Assembly: GCF_019059575.1 (NCBI RefSeq)
Contig: NW_024881967.1
Span: 248,001 to 312,000 of the forward strand
Direction of reading: 5' to 3'
DNA from: Amphibalanus amphitrite
Lineage: Eukaryota > Arthropoda > Thecostraca > Balanomorpha > Balanidae
Length of the DNA stretch: 64,000 nucleotides
Within the stretch, counting starts at the first letter, position 1, and each line of letters begins with the position of its first letter. Shown piece after piece: positions 12,601-24,200 of the stretch. The notes below the pieces were generated by a model. The model was not told where the DNA came from. It ran no database searches and saw only the letters and a list, made by a program, of their open reading frames with translations. Position numbers and translations under genes: made by a program.

Positions 12601-14396
12601 TTACCAAACAAACCGTTACTTACCAACAGCTACCTTGAGGTCACGACTGTGCTCGCCCCATGGCCTAGTGTGACCTGTGACCTCAGACGGTTGATGGTGT
12701 GTCCTGTTACAGACCCTTCTGGAGGAGCGGACGGCCCACCTGCGGGACCTGATGGTCACCCAACAGAAGGACGCCGCCGCCAGACAGGCGCGCACAGAGG
12801 TCGAGGTCAGTAGAGGTCACCTGCAGGTTACTGGATGGGAGGGAAAGGGAGGGGACTGGGGTTAATATGGCTATAGAGAGCAGTAGCTTCGGATAGGTTA
12901 TCAAAATGGGTTTGTGATACGTCCTGTCATGTGATCAGCGTTTGTATGAAGCATGTGTCACAGCCCGACTCCATAACACGCTGCCGTATGCAACGGCCTG
13001 TTGTTCCACGCTGAGCAGGCCGTGTGCCGTTTGGGAATGGATGGCCACTCTGTCCCCATTACTGCAGCCACAGGCGTGTGAGCCGGCACGGCGCCGATTG
13101 TCATTGGAGCTCGTTTGGCTCGGTACCGTAGTCCGGTTACAAAAATGAGATAATGATCACAGCCGGCAATCATAGTAATCACTCGGTGGGAGCCGCCCAG
13201 TGGACGCGTTATTTCGTATTTCCAGGCGTGAAGCGTCTCATTAAAGGTGCTTTAAAATCACGCGATATTTTAATTGCCGGACGGTGGGCGGACGCATTAC
13301 GGGTGCAATTTGGTCGAATTTGCGGTGTCCCAGCACGACAGTGCGCCGTTAGTCGACGCCATTTGTTCCGACTTCACCGGCTGGGCCTCATTTGAATGTT
13401 AGTGCTTCCAGTGTAGAATGACCATTATGACAGTCGGTACGGTTATGGGTTCCTGAAGCGGCGTCGTTCTCGGAACGAATTCGGTCGGTGTCGTCATCGG
13501 CGTGGCGTCGGCCCGACCGACGGCTATGGAAAGACACAGCCAATGGGGTGACGGCAAGGAAACTCGGCCGGCTGATCGCGCTCTGCAGGAATTCCACGAA
13601 CTCTGCCGAGCGGTGGTCGGGGACGGCTTTTCTAACTGCGTCCAGCACGGCACGGCGCGCCGTCCCCAGAGTTAGTTTCCAGGCGTTAGCGCGGGGAATC
13701 GCGACTGTTTCAGACATTGAGGCAAACTGTGGGAAGTGGAAAGGTGGAATTGCGAACTGAGGTGTTACCAGGCCCTCCGGAACCGAAATTAAAAATTCCC
13801 TATTTGAATAGTCTCGCGATTGCCGGCCATCAATATTTCGAACCCTAACTGTCCAATCGGGTGCCGGCTATTACGTCTATGCTTCCTGTTTGCCTCGGCG
13901 GCTCCGACGGCGGCACAGGCGATCAGTGCCAGCCTCCGGCGCCGGGAAAACCCACCTCACCGGACCGCCGCGCCGGTCGGCACAGCACGATCCATGGCAG
14001 TCAGCCTGCGACGGTCGATATATAGAGCCGTTCCCATCGAAAAGTGCGAGTGAACAGTGTAGGGCACTTTTTACGTTGGACGTTTTCATGCAGACGATTT
14101 TCAACGCTGTAGGACAGGCGCTTTGGATCTGGCTGGTCCGATTATTCCGTTCATCAATGCAAGCAGCCAATATGGTTTCCAACTTCAAGTTTCGGCTGTG
14201 TTTGTGTACAATTGTTGTGTGCTCGTGTGTGGCGATGGCCGTGCCCCGGCTCCCTCAGCTTCCGTCGGCCTGACGTCGCTGACCGTGTCCGTTTTGCCGC
14301 CAGGATGCCAACGACGAGAAGACGGCCGTCCTGGACTGCAGCCGCCGCACCTCGCCGCAGGCCGGCTCAACTCCCGTCAGCACCGTCGGCGAATAG
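6694..14396 (+). CDS. 3' part of an unrecognised split gene, Pro/Ala-rich with a C-terminal coiled coil
   Basis: Five exons join in frame: 6694-6908, 10660-10840, 11751-11927, 12713-12805 and 14304-14396. Each is bounded by AG and GT. Together they make 759 nt, that is 252 codons plus TAG. The phase-2 join at 6908/10660 restores a serine codon, which supports the model. The visible protein begins with an acidic segment and a basic KRCK cluster, a possible nuclear signal. It then has YPIGLPDPALLYRWHGW and a proline-rich stretch. About residues 135-215 form a heptad-like helix (NLDSAVARVSALVG, then TRLRAENKQKT and LLEERTAHLRDLM), predicted as a coiled coil. The C-terminus is polar. I do not recognise the family; a nuclear or transcription-related protein is only a guess. 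Upstream exons are missing. Intron 1 is 3.75 kb and contains a minisatellite. The 3'UTR probably runs to the AATAAA at 15723. Confidence 0.72.
9493..10126. repeat. Perfect 26-bp minisatellite, about 24.4 copies, in an intron
   Basis: The unit is GTCCGCCGCT, then GATTGA, then GTCCGCCGCT. The 634-bp array equals 24 units plus one extra GTCCGCCGCT, and I see no variant copy. Because 26 is not a multiple of three and no minus-strand frame contains a stop, long minus-strand open frames of 270-287 codons appear here. They read QRRTAADSISGG-type repeats and are artefacts of the repeat. The array lies in the 3.75-kb intron between 6908 and 10660. Its uniformity implies recent expansion or homogenisation, and length polymorphism is likely. 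Confidence 0.95.
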
Positions 14397-15722
14397 CGCC
14401 GCATTCCGCCGCCGGCGGCGCCACCGTCGCGGCTATAGGCGGCGCTGCCGTCGCCGCCTGGATGCGTGATACGGGCCGCGGTCGCTTCCCAAGGGAGCTG
14501 ACCGCCGAACTGCAGCCTCGGGCAGAGCGAGAGAACGAGAGCGCGAGCGAGAGAGGGAGAGAGAGAGCGAGCGTAGCGGGTGATTTGTGCCGGCGCTGGC
14601 TGGCGCCGCCAGCGCCGGGTTTTGGGGCGCCTGGCGCCGCGCCGCGCCGCGCCGCGCCGCGTGCGCCGGCCGCCCTCCGGCTGTGGATGTTCTGTGGAGG
14701 GCTGCGCCGCGCGCCGCGCGCCGCCGTCGTCTGTGTTAGTGGCGGCCCGCCGCCGGCCGCGCCACATTTTTGTGATGGGGAGTCAACTGATGATACCCGC
14801 CGTAACACTACCTGAATTTTACCTCATTAACAAAGCTACCGACAGATCAGTAGAGCGGGGGCGCGTCCGTGTGCTCTCTCAGCTGTCGTGGCGTTCGCTG
14901 CTTCTTCCCGTTTCAGTGGCCGCTGCGGCCGCGGCCGGCCGGCTCCGCCGCCGCCGTCTGTGCGCCCGCGCGCGCTCTCCGCGCCGTGTCGTGTCAAATC
15001 TCTTTGGGGGTGTGCGCGCTGGCTCGGTGGTATTCTGTAGAGCGGCGCGCGGCTGGGCGGGCGGCGCCGCGCGCGCCGGGCCGCCGCCGCCCGCCCGATA
15101 GTACCTGATGGCACGTGATGCTCGGTTTCTTGTTAATTGTAGACGCCTCCGCGCTGTGCGGAGCTGCCACTGCCTACCGAAGCTGCCAACCGAGTGCGCG
15201 CGCGTGTGTGATCGCTCGGCCCAGAGTCGCGCCGCCACACACGCGCCCACATACTACACACATACACACAGCGAAATTGGTGTCGTACAATATCTTTTTG
15301 TTCTGTCTCGGCCGGTCGCGCGGGCGCCCGCAGCTCGGGAGTCCGCCGCGCCGCGCCGCCAGTCTCGGTTCAGTTCGGTCTCGGCGGGACGGCGGCGGCC
15401 GCTCCTCGTCCCCTGTCCGGTATATTGCGGAGGGGCGGCCGCGGCCGCTCCTTTTCCCCTGTCCGGTGTATTGCGCAGCTAGCGTACAGTACAAGATACT
15501 CAGTCGGTTTTTGTAAGCGCAAGAAAGCTTCGTCGGGACGCTCATTGTGATACGGGAGGTCCATGCGGCAGAGGTGGGAATCTGTGGTTCGGTCCGGCGC
15601 CGGCAGATGGCAGTCGCTGTGTTGCGGTCCTGCTTTTCAGCACGCGGTGAATATTTGTTCTTGTGCATGTTCGTTATCGATGCTGCTCGCTGCTTTTAGT
15701 ATAACATTTAAGTTTTGTTTTG
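14397..15722 (+). other. Probable 3'UTR of the upstream gene
   Basis: No further splice-flanked coding exon follows the TAG at 14394-14396. The first canonical AATAAA comes at 15723. The first kilobase is extremely CpG-rich, with CGCCG runs at 14630-14760 and 14925-15100, which is unusual for a 3'UTR. It may instead include a separate CpG island or promoter. Confidence 0.4.
14526..14573. repeat. GA/GAGC-rich simple repeat
   Basis: An impure GAGA and GAGC run on the plus strand, within the presumed 3'UTR. It could bind GAGA-type factors if it is part of a CpG-island promoter, but this is speculative. Confidence 0.6.
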
Positions 15723-15728
15723 AATAAA
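15723..15728 (+). terminator. Poly(A) signal AATAAA
   Basis: A canonical hexamer lies 1.33 kb after the stop codon of the first gene, in AT-rich sequence following a GC-rich stretch. A T/G-rich segment follows within about 30 bases. It is the best candidate for that gene's 3' end. Confidence 0.5.
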
Positions 15729-16728
15729 CATTGAATCGTTACCGGTTTCATGTTTCAATCCCCAGTGAAGTGAACCTGACTGACCTGACCTGGGAGCGTT
15801 ACCTTACAAGCCGACGTACTGTAGGTGCTTATGCTGTCGGATTTCGATAGTTGTTTGGTGAATGGCTTCAGATCGGAGTTCTACACATTACACTGAAGTT
15901 CTCCGAAATTCGGAAAAAAAAACTGATGATAAAAGGCGCCAATGCAAGAGAAAGGTCTTCGAAAAATTCGCTTGCAAACTTTTCCCTGATTTGGCAGCAC
16001 TGGGGCAGATATGGAAGACGGGCTTTGATACATTTCCGGTGACTGTGTGACACTACACATGTCTGGAAAAGTTTGCATTGGTGAGCGAATTTGAATTGCA
16101 CGCCTTATATCAATATTGATATTTATATTTGATGTTAGTGATGTTATATCACTTTTAAAATAAGGTGATTGGAGTGAAGAGATCCTTAATAATGTAGTTT
16201 AGAAACTAGAACACATCAATCCCTTAGGCCATATCTCTGGACATCGGGCTTGAGATTTTAATTTGAATTGCTAGATTCAGATTACATTTATTTTCTGTGA
16301 TTAGTCATAGTTGGGTGTGTGTAACATTTTAACTTGAATTGTTATAATAAATGAATCATTTGGTTTTCAGCTTACATCACGTTTTGCATCATGATTGATC
16401 TTTCAACCGCTGATAGTGTTGTAAAAAGGTTTCGTCGTCAGCTACCTATGTGAACTGAAGCCTGCGTCTCATGACAGTGAAGCCTGCACAAAGGTTGTGT
16501 GCAGCTTGAACCACTTTAGTGACAGTGTGTGATTGAGTTCTTCATTGACTTTGGGGATGAAATAACTATGTCAGTTGGGTTCCTAAATTCAATCAGTTTG
16601 ACTTAAATTGCCTTAATTAAAATGAATATGGAGAGTGGATTATTTTATGTAATCAGCAAAGTACAGCTAACCAAAAGAGGGAATATCAATGATGCAGTGG
16701 AAAAGATGGATAAACCAAGGAATGTGTC
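15729..16728. other. AT-rich intergenic DNA
   Basis: Base composition changes sharply from the GC-rich 3' end of the first gene to AT-rich spacer DNA. I see no gene or structured RNA here. Confidence 0.45.
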
Positions 16729-17667
16729 CTGAGCTCAGTGCTGGAAATGAGGCCGCCTTCTGGTCCTGGCGTTTTATTCTCCGGGCGGGTTAATCCTGTC
16801 CAGCGTTTAGCCTTTCGGGACCCACTCAGGGTCGCGTTTGTTTTCGCCGCTCGCCCCAGTCGAGATGCAAAATTAATAGTTACACAAAGCATATTTAGGG
16901 CCAGCCCAGTCGGGGAAACTATGGTAAAATCTGCTATTTTTAGCAGTCTGCTATTTTTAGCAGAAATCTGCTAAAAATGGGTACGCATGTGACGTCATCA
17001 TACCCAAATATAGCAGATTTGGGTACGGCCCCATACAAAAGCATATCTGCACCCTAATTGAAGCAAATGCGCATCAAATGCCTGGCAGATTCATGATGAG
17101 AATAGTGCTGAGAGTGTTCTCTGCTATTTTTGTTCAGATCCGACTATTTTCAAATTCATTATTTGAAAATAGTCGGATCTGAACAAAAATATCAGAGGAC
17201 ATTCTCAGCACTATTCTTATCATGAATCTGCCAGGCATTTGATGCGCATTTGCTTCAATTAGGGTGCAGATCTGCTTTTGTCGGGGGCCGTACCCAAATC
17301 TGCTATATTTGGGTACGATGACGTCACATGCGTACCCATTTTTAGCAGATTTCTGCTAAAAATAGCAGATTTTACCATAGTTTCCCCGACTGAGCCAAGC
17401 CAGCCTGGTCTGGAGTTACTGTTAAATATATGCATATACATGAAAGAAAAAGGTTTTGTAGACTCGATTAATTTCGAATTCGTATATTCAAAGGCCCCAA
17501 ATAAACTTCGTGTGACTATCAACTTGGCATCTCGAATGGGCTGAGCGGCGAAAACAACCGCGGCTCAGAGAGGGTCCCGAAAGGCTAAGTGCTAGACGGG
17601 GCTAACCCACCCGGAGAATAAAACGCCGGGACCAGAAAGCGGCCTCATTTCCAGCACTGCTGCTCAG
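16729..17667. mobile_element. Foldback element: 939-bp near-complete inverted repeat
   Basis: The left half is the inverted copy of the right half. Outer arms 16729-16902 and about 17496-17667 match with scattered differences; both ends read CTGAGC, then CAGTGCTGGAAATGAGGCC. Inner arms about 16905-17155 and 17161-17395 match almost perfectly around a loop of about 5 bases. The right arm has about 100 bp of extra sequence (17396-17495). Ends starting CAGTGCTGG resemble hAT termini, but I could not find a clean 8-bp duplication. There is no coding capacity. It lies in the spacer between the first gene and NOM1. Confidence 0.85.
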
Positions 17668-18299
17668 TCATCAGTACAAATGGAGACAACATGTCTAATG
17701 GATCCAGATAGCCTGATATGACAGTTCCTCCTGCCGCAAGTGATCAGTTTGAGATCTTTTTCCTCAGATGCGTTTTGGTGGACAACAGTGTGATGTTTTG
17801 TGTGCTGATTTTAGTTTATCCTCATAAGTATTCTCATAAGTTGGCTAAGTTGCCTCCAATTTTGATGTGATCTCCCATAATATTAGCTGTTGGTCTTTTG
17901 TTGGGTTATCCTGAAGAGCTGGGAAACTTTAAAGTTGGTTTGCTGATTTATCTTAAGGACCTCATTAAGTCAGATTGACATCTATATTTGACATATTTGT
18001 TGTTATTTGTACTGTGGGTTATTTCTTCCACAGTTCCTGATTCCTTGATCTTGAATGTGAGTTTGCCATCACAAAAGCCACATAAAATTCTAAAATATGA
18101 AACACATTCAAAACTGCAAGAAGGGACTTATGCAAGGCAAGGGTTAAGCTTCATATTTAAATTTGAACTTCATGAAATTTATCTGAACTGAAGACATTTT
18201 CTGACCTTTTGTTTTCATTACAGAATGGTGGAGTGATAGATACAGTTTGTCTTATGAGACTGCTGACTTAAGAGTTGTATTTGTTTAAAAACCTGAACC
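17668..18299 (+). other. NOM1 upstream region and probable 5'UTR
   Basis: AT-rich DNA. A good acceptor (TTTTGTTTTCATTACAG, ending at 18223) lies 76 bases before the NOM1 start codon. This suggests a 5'UTR intron whose upstream exon I could not place. The leader that follows contains a three-codon upstream frame (ATG GTG GAG TGA, 18225-18236). Confidence 0.4.
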
Positions 18300-21200
18300 A
18301 TGGGTAAAAAGAAAATAGGAGTATCTGGGTCAAAGAAGAAGACTAGAAAAGAGAAACGCAAAGAACAGAGAATCCAAAAGAAAGTGAAAAAGAATGAACA
18401 TTACTTCAAGCGTTTCAAGAAAGTGGCTCCTCTTCATCCTTCTAAAATACCCAAAGAGCCAAAAGACAATATGTTTGGAGACATTCCAAGACATCCGCAG
18501 AAAGACGACGAATCACTTTCGGATGACGAGATGCCATCAAAAATTCACCCGCAAGAAAAAAGCCTCGTCGAAAAGATTCGTGAAGCATCAGAAAAGTCGA
18601 AAATCCTAGCAGAAAAGAGAAAAGTGTCTGAAAGAAAGGCAAGAAATGCACAACTTCGAGAGGCTAATAAAGCTGAGGAGAAGCAAATAAAGCATTTGTC
18701 AACGCTGATGAAGATGAACAAAAGGAAGAAAAAAGGAAAAACACCATCTTTGCCTAAAATATTTGCTTCGGATGGATTGGACTGTATCCTTTTGTGATTA
18801 ATTCCACACTTTTTTATCTTAATGCGCCGGGCCGGTGCTCGGCGCCAACCGCGCTGGGCCAGGGGTGGGGGGGGGGAGGGGGTTGAACAGTGAACACCAC
18901 CCATCTTACTCGGCTCCTGGGCCATGTAGCGACACGCGGTAAACGACGTTCGAAAGAGCGTCAAAAATAATGAAGATAACATTTCATCCATATTTTAGGT
19001 CAGGTCAAAGGTCAGATTACCAGAGGTCATTGAAAGTCAAATCTATATTACTATTTGAGGAGGGCGTAGTTTCTGTCTATTACGAAGGTCGCGACATGGT
19101 GCTACGTAGCGCGGGTTACAGATCACACCGTTGCACCTACCGCGCTGAAATTTGCGCAAGTTATAGAACAAGGATGGACAACGTGCCTTTGAGCGGTCTC
19201 GGCTCGATCGGATCGATAGCGAGCGCGTGGCGCGTGCCCAAAAAGTGCAAATTCGCGTCATAGACTTTACATGTATAAATCGGCTGGCAAAAACGGGCGA
19301 AAATGGCTAAATTTGCCCGACACGGGTCCGTTCCCCGTGCAATATCTCGGTAGCCGTGCGCCCGATCGGCACGGGGAAAACAGCATCGTGTAGAGAATCG
19401 AACGGGCAATCGAATAGTGTGCGGTGCAGGGGTGGCACGCGCCACGTGGAAGTGTGAGGGCAATTTCATTTCAAAAAGTGCCATTTTAAACGGATTTTGG
19501 ATTTTATTTTATTTTCCCGTGACCATCAGACTGAGAGAGTTGAAACAACGTCAATTGCCAAGAGAAATGTACCGCCTCTCATGGAAAAATTGTGGACAGC
19601 TAATTGATCAAAAACAATGTGGAAAAATCGCTGAATTAAAATGGTATTTGTCCATAATGTGCCACTAAAAAGATACACGGGATTTGCTGCTTAACCTGAT
19701 ACGCTTGACAATTGAAAATGCTATCATTAGAAAGAGCATTCAATTCTCTCCAAGATCCAATCATCACGTTTGCATGACAAGCAACAGTATTCTTAAAAAT
19801 ATAAATGTTTCAAACCTCTGCAAATCCATTTTTAGCGAAAATTATCTACGCCTTTCATTTGTCAAAAAACTACGCACCTGAATTATAAAACACATTTGAC
19901 AGGTTCACTGAACTATTGACAGGTTCTGAAGTAGAAAGCATGCTTATCAGACACAGGCACCTCGATCCGATGGATATCTTTTTTCCAAACCAAAACGTTT
20001 AGCCATCAAAAAACAATCGACCGAAATGGATAGATAACCCAACCGACACAAGAACAACCAAACACCCGCCGATCGTAAATACCCCCTTTTCGCGTTGCGG
20101 AGCACGCGGGTCACCCTAGTCTATACTACTATTTGTGGTGACGTAGTTTCTGTCTGTTACCGAGGTCGCGACATGGTGCTACGTAGCGCGGGTTACAGGT
20201 CACACCGTTGCACCTACCGCGCTGAAGTTTGCGCAACTCATAGAACAAGGATGGACAACGTGCCTTTGAGGGGTCTCAGCTCGATCGGGTCGATAGCGAG
20301 CGCGTGGCGCGTGCCCGAAAAGTGCAAATTCGCGTCATAGACTTTACATGTATTAATCGGCTGGCAAAAACGGGCGAAAACAGCCAAATTTGCCCGGCAC
20401 TGGCCCGGTCCCGGTGCAATATCTCGGTAACCGTGGGCCCGACCGGTACGGGGAAAACAGCATCGTGTAGAGAATCGAACGGGCTATCGAATGGTGTGCG
20501 GTGCAGGGGTTGGCACGCGCCACGTGCACCGGGGAGGACACTTTCTTTTGAAAAATGGACGTTTTGGACGGATTTTGGAATTTATATTAATTTCAGGTGA
20601 TCGTCAGACGGAATGAGTTGAAACAGCGCCTATTAGCAATAAAAATGTACCGTCTCTCATGGAAAAATTGTGAAAAGCTAATTGATCAAAAACAATGTGG
20701 AAAAAATCGCTGAATTAAATGGTATTTGTCCAAAATGTGCCACTAAATAATTACACGGATTTTGCTGCTTAACCTGATACGTTTGACAATTGAAAATGCT
20801 ATCATTGGAAAGAGCATTCAATTCTCTCCAAGATCCAATCATCACGTTTGCATGACAAGCAACAGTATTCTTAAAAATATAAATGTTTCAAACCTATGCA
20901 AAACGATTTTTAGTGAAAATTATCTACGCCTTTAATTTGTCATAAAACTACGCGCCTAAATTATAAAGCACATTTGACAGATTCTGAAGTGGAAAGCATG
21001 CTTATCAGACACGGGCACCTCGATGCGGTGGATATTTTTTCCACAAACCAAAACGTTTAGCCGTCAAAAAGCAATCGACCGAAATGGATAGATAACCCAA
21101 CCGACACAAGAACAACCGAACACCGCCGATCGTAAATACCCCCTTTTCGGGTTGCAGAGCACGCGGGTCACCCTAGTTTTACCTATTTCAACAATTCTCG

Positions 21201-24200
21201 AAAACGCGGCACATTACTCGGGAACGAATAGAGCTAAAGCGCCGCAGAAAAGCGCATTCGATAGCTCTTTCAAGGCTCTTATGCCAACATGCCATAAGAT
21301 TTGACCTCAGGTCAACAGTTAAGCCTCTAAAGGGCAAAAACTCTAAAAATAGCCGTTTTTATGAAAACGTTTTTCTGCAATGACTTTTGATTAAAAAGTG
21401 ACATTTATTTTGCCAGCATCGTGTTACTCCCGTCGAGATGCATCGAATGAACTATAATTTGACCTTGAAAGGTTATTTTGAAAATTTGACCTCAGGTCAA
21501 GGTCATGACCTGACCGGGAAAGTTCATGCTGCATATCATTCGATGCGTATCGTCGAGCTGAATACACTTGAGGTGTTTTCAGTGCTCTAGTCTATCAACA
21601 GTAATTGTAACAAAAACTGATGGGGACCTTTCATGTGCTTTGATATGACCTCAGGGACAAAAGGTGAGGTCAAGGGTGCCATTTTTCGGTCCAGCTTGTC
21701 ACGTTTTCCTGTAACCTGATGCTTAAGAGTGTTTGGTATGACGTGCGCCCAAGAGGCGCCTTTCAATTTTTTCTCATTGACTTATAATGGAGAGATCGCA
21801 AAATTGACCTGACCTTAGGTCACCGATATCAAAATTCCGAGAAATTGGTTTTGTATATACTGTTACTCTTATCAATCGCTGAAAGTTTCAAGGCGATGGT
21901 TCAGTCGGTGTAGCTATGACAAGGATTCTAACTTTTTTTGAGATGGGGTCACTTGAGGTCACTTGAGGACTGAGGTGACCTGGTGACCTGACCTTAAGAG
22001 ACCTGGGTCTGAAATGTTCATAGTGTATGCGGAAAAGATACGTTAGCGCCGTTTTTGAGATATCTGGGAAAAAACGCAAGGGGGTGGGTGTTCAAACACC
22101 CCGCCCCCCGGCCCCGGCCTGGCGCGGGTTAATGCTGCCTGGCATCATGCTGAACTTTTTGTTTGTCTATCTAGGTTTGCTTTGTATGAGCTCATATATT
22201 TGTTTAACAACTTAATGAAATCATTTTGTTAAATGCATTGCACTAGACAGCCAACCTTTACTCTTTGCCTGGTGGATAGATAAGATGGCTTGTAGGTGTT
22301 AAGGTGGATCATCTATTTAATCACAAGGCTTAGTTCAAGTTTTAGGCACTGACCACTGCATAAGCATCATTTGCATAGGTAGCATTAAGCATTGTACTGT
22401 TTTTAGCTTTTTTGCTAGTTATTCCTACTTCACATTGGACTATCAGCATCTTGCTGAACGCATATGTCGCATAAATCCTTAACTTCTGAGCACAGATCTT
22501 CTGGACGTGACTGATCCGGAGAAGCTGAAAGACATGAAGGGGGAGGAGCCCGCCTTCGATGACGATGAGGGCGAGGGCGACTTCGAGAGAGACCTTGCGC
22601 TGGCGACCGGTGCCGGTGGTAAAACACCCCAGGGCAAAACGGAGGGCAGCGATGACGAAGGCGATATGTCTGACGAAATTTCAGGAGAGTCTGAGCCAGA
22701 GAATGAAGATGAAGAACAAGGAAGTGAAAATGATGCTGGAGAGGAAGAGGAAGAGGATGTTGAATCAGATGAAGAACTGGCAGGATCTGGTTTGGGTGAG
22801 GATGAGAAGGAAAATGTCAGTGCTGGTGAAGAAGACGATGTTGGATCCGATTTTGATATGCTAGAGGGCGGCTCAGATTCTGAAGCAGATGATTCAGAGG
22901 AAGAGTCGGAACAGTCACCAGAGAAGTCCAAGAAGGAGCTGAAACGGAAACTGGATGAAGTGGAAGATGAAGAAGAGGAAGTATCCGAGCAGAAGAAGAC
23001 AAAAAAGAAGAAGCGGAAGGACGATACCAAGGAGGACGATAACGATGGAGTTTGGGAAGACATCTACGGAAGAATGCGCGGCAAGGATGGCTCCATTCTC
23101 ACCGGGGTAAGTCAAGCGCGACTAGTCTTCCTATTTCCTATGTGACTTTCTGCCTAGACATTTATTTTATTAATTAATTTTTTTTTGAAATATAAGCTAT
23201 TGATCGTGCATTTCGATAACTCAACACAGATGGACTTTTTGTTTTTTTTTTCTGGAAAATTTCCCAGTTTCATGTTTTCCTGATATTTCATATTTAACGT
23301 CTTATATACCATTTACTCATACGATAGACATATTTTACTTTGTGTTGGCTTTTCTTCAAATTGCTCGTACCCATTTTACCGTGACGAGCTCACCGTGACG
23401 GACCCACTCAACCCTCCCTCCCCTCCCTCCGCTCTGTAGGTGGGCTCCGACTCAGCCACCAGCGCCGCCGCCGCCGCGCCGGCCCGCTACATCCCACCGG
23501 CTCTGCGCGCTCAGCAGCTCGCTTCCAGCGCTGACGAGCGGGCGCGCCGCGCGCAGTTGCGCCGCCGCCTGCAGGGCCAGCTGAACCGGCTGTCGGCGGC
23601 CAGTGCGCGCGGCGTGCTGGCGCTACTGGAGGAGCTGTACGCCAGCCACAGTCGGCACGATACCAGCCAGACGCTCACCGAGCTGGTGCACGAGGCGTGC
23701 GTGTCGCCGGCGGCCGTCCGACCCGACCGCATGGTCATGGAGCACGTGCTGCTGCTGGCCGCCCTGCACGCCAATGTCGGATCTGAAGTCGGTACGTGCC
23801 GGGGTGTGACTGGGTCGGTACGTGCCGGCGGGGATGCGGTTGCTGTAAATGAAAACTAGACAAGATTTTTTTTGGGGGGAGGGGAAGAACGGGACTCGCC
23901 GATTGTTTTGGATCGGAGTGCCTCTATATGCCAATATCTCGGCAAAATTTTGTAATCCGTTTGTTTCATTGGGTGTAATTTTATGATTACCACAACAAGG
24001 ATGTGTCATTGCCACATGGTCTGTGCTGTATCCTGGCAGGCGCACACTTCCTTCTGATGACGGCCCAGCGGTTCCACAAGCTGCTGATGGACGAGCAGCG
24101 AGACAGCGAGAGCAAGGAGCTGGACTGCCTCGTCATGCTGCTGGCGCACCTCTACACGTTCAGGGTAGGTCACTTACAGCGTAGGTCCTAGCAGGCTGGC

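Larger units (their letters stand above)
18823..22128. mobile_element. piggyBac-like MITE (copy 1), interrupted by Helitron-like insertions
   Basis: The element is bounded by TTAA at 18819-18822 and 22129-22132. The right end reads GGCGCGGG before TTAA, as in the copy at 62091-63253, while the left end is diverged (TGCGCCGGG). Removing the insertion at 19042-21176 leaves 1171 bp, almost the 1163 bp of the other copy, and the two align in inverse orientation along most of their length. Subterminal sequences include G/C tracts with TTCAAACACC. It contains a perfect DR1-type pair of half-sites, AGGTCAAAGGTCA, near 19000. It lies wholly inside NOM1 intron 1. Confidence 0.82.
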
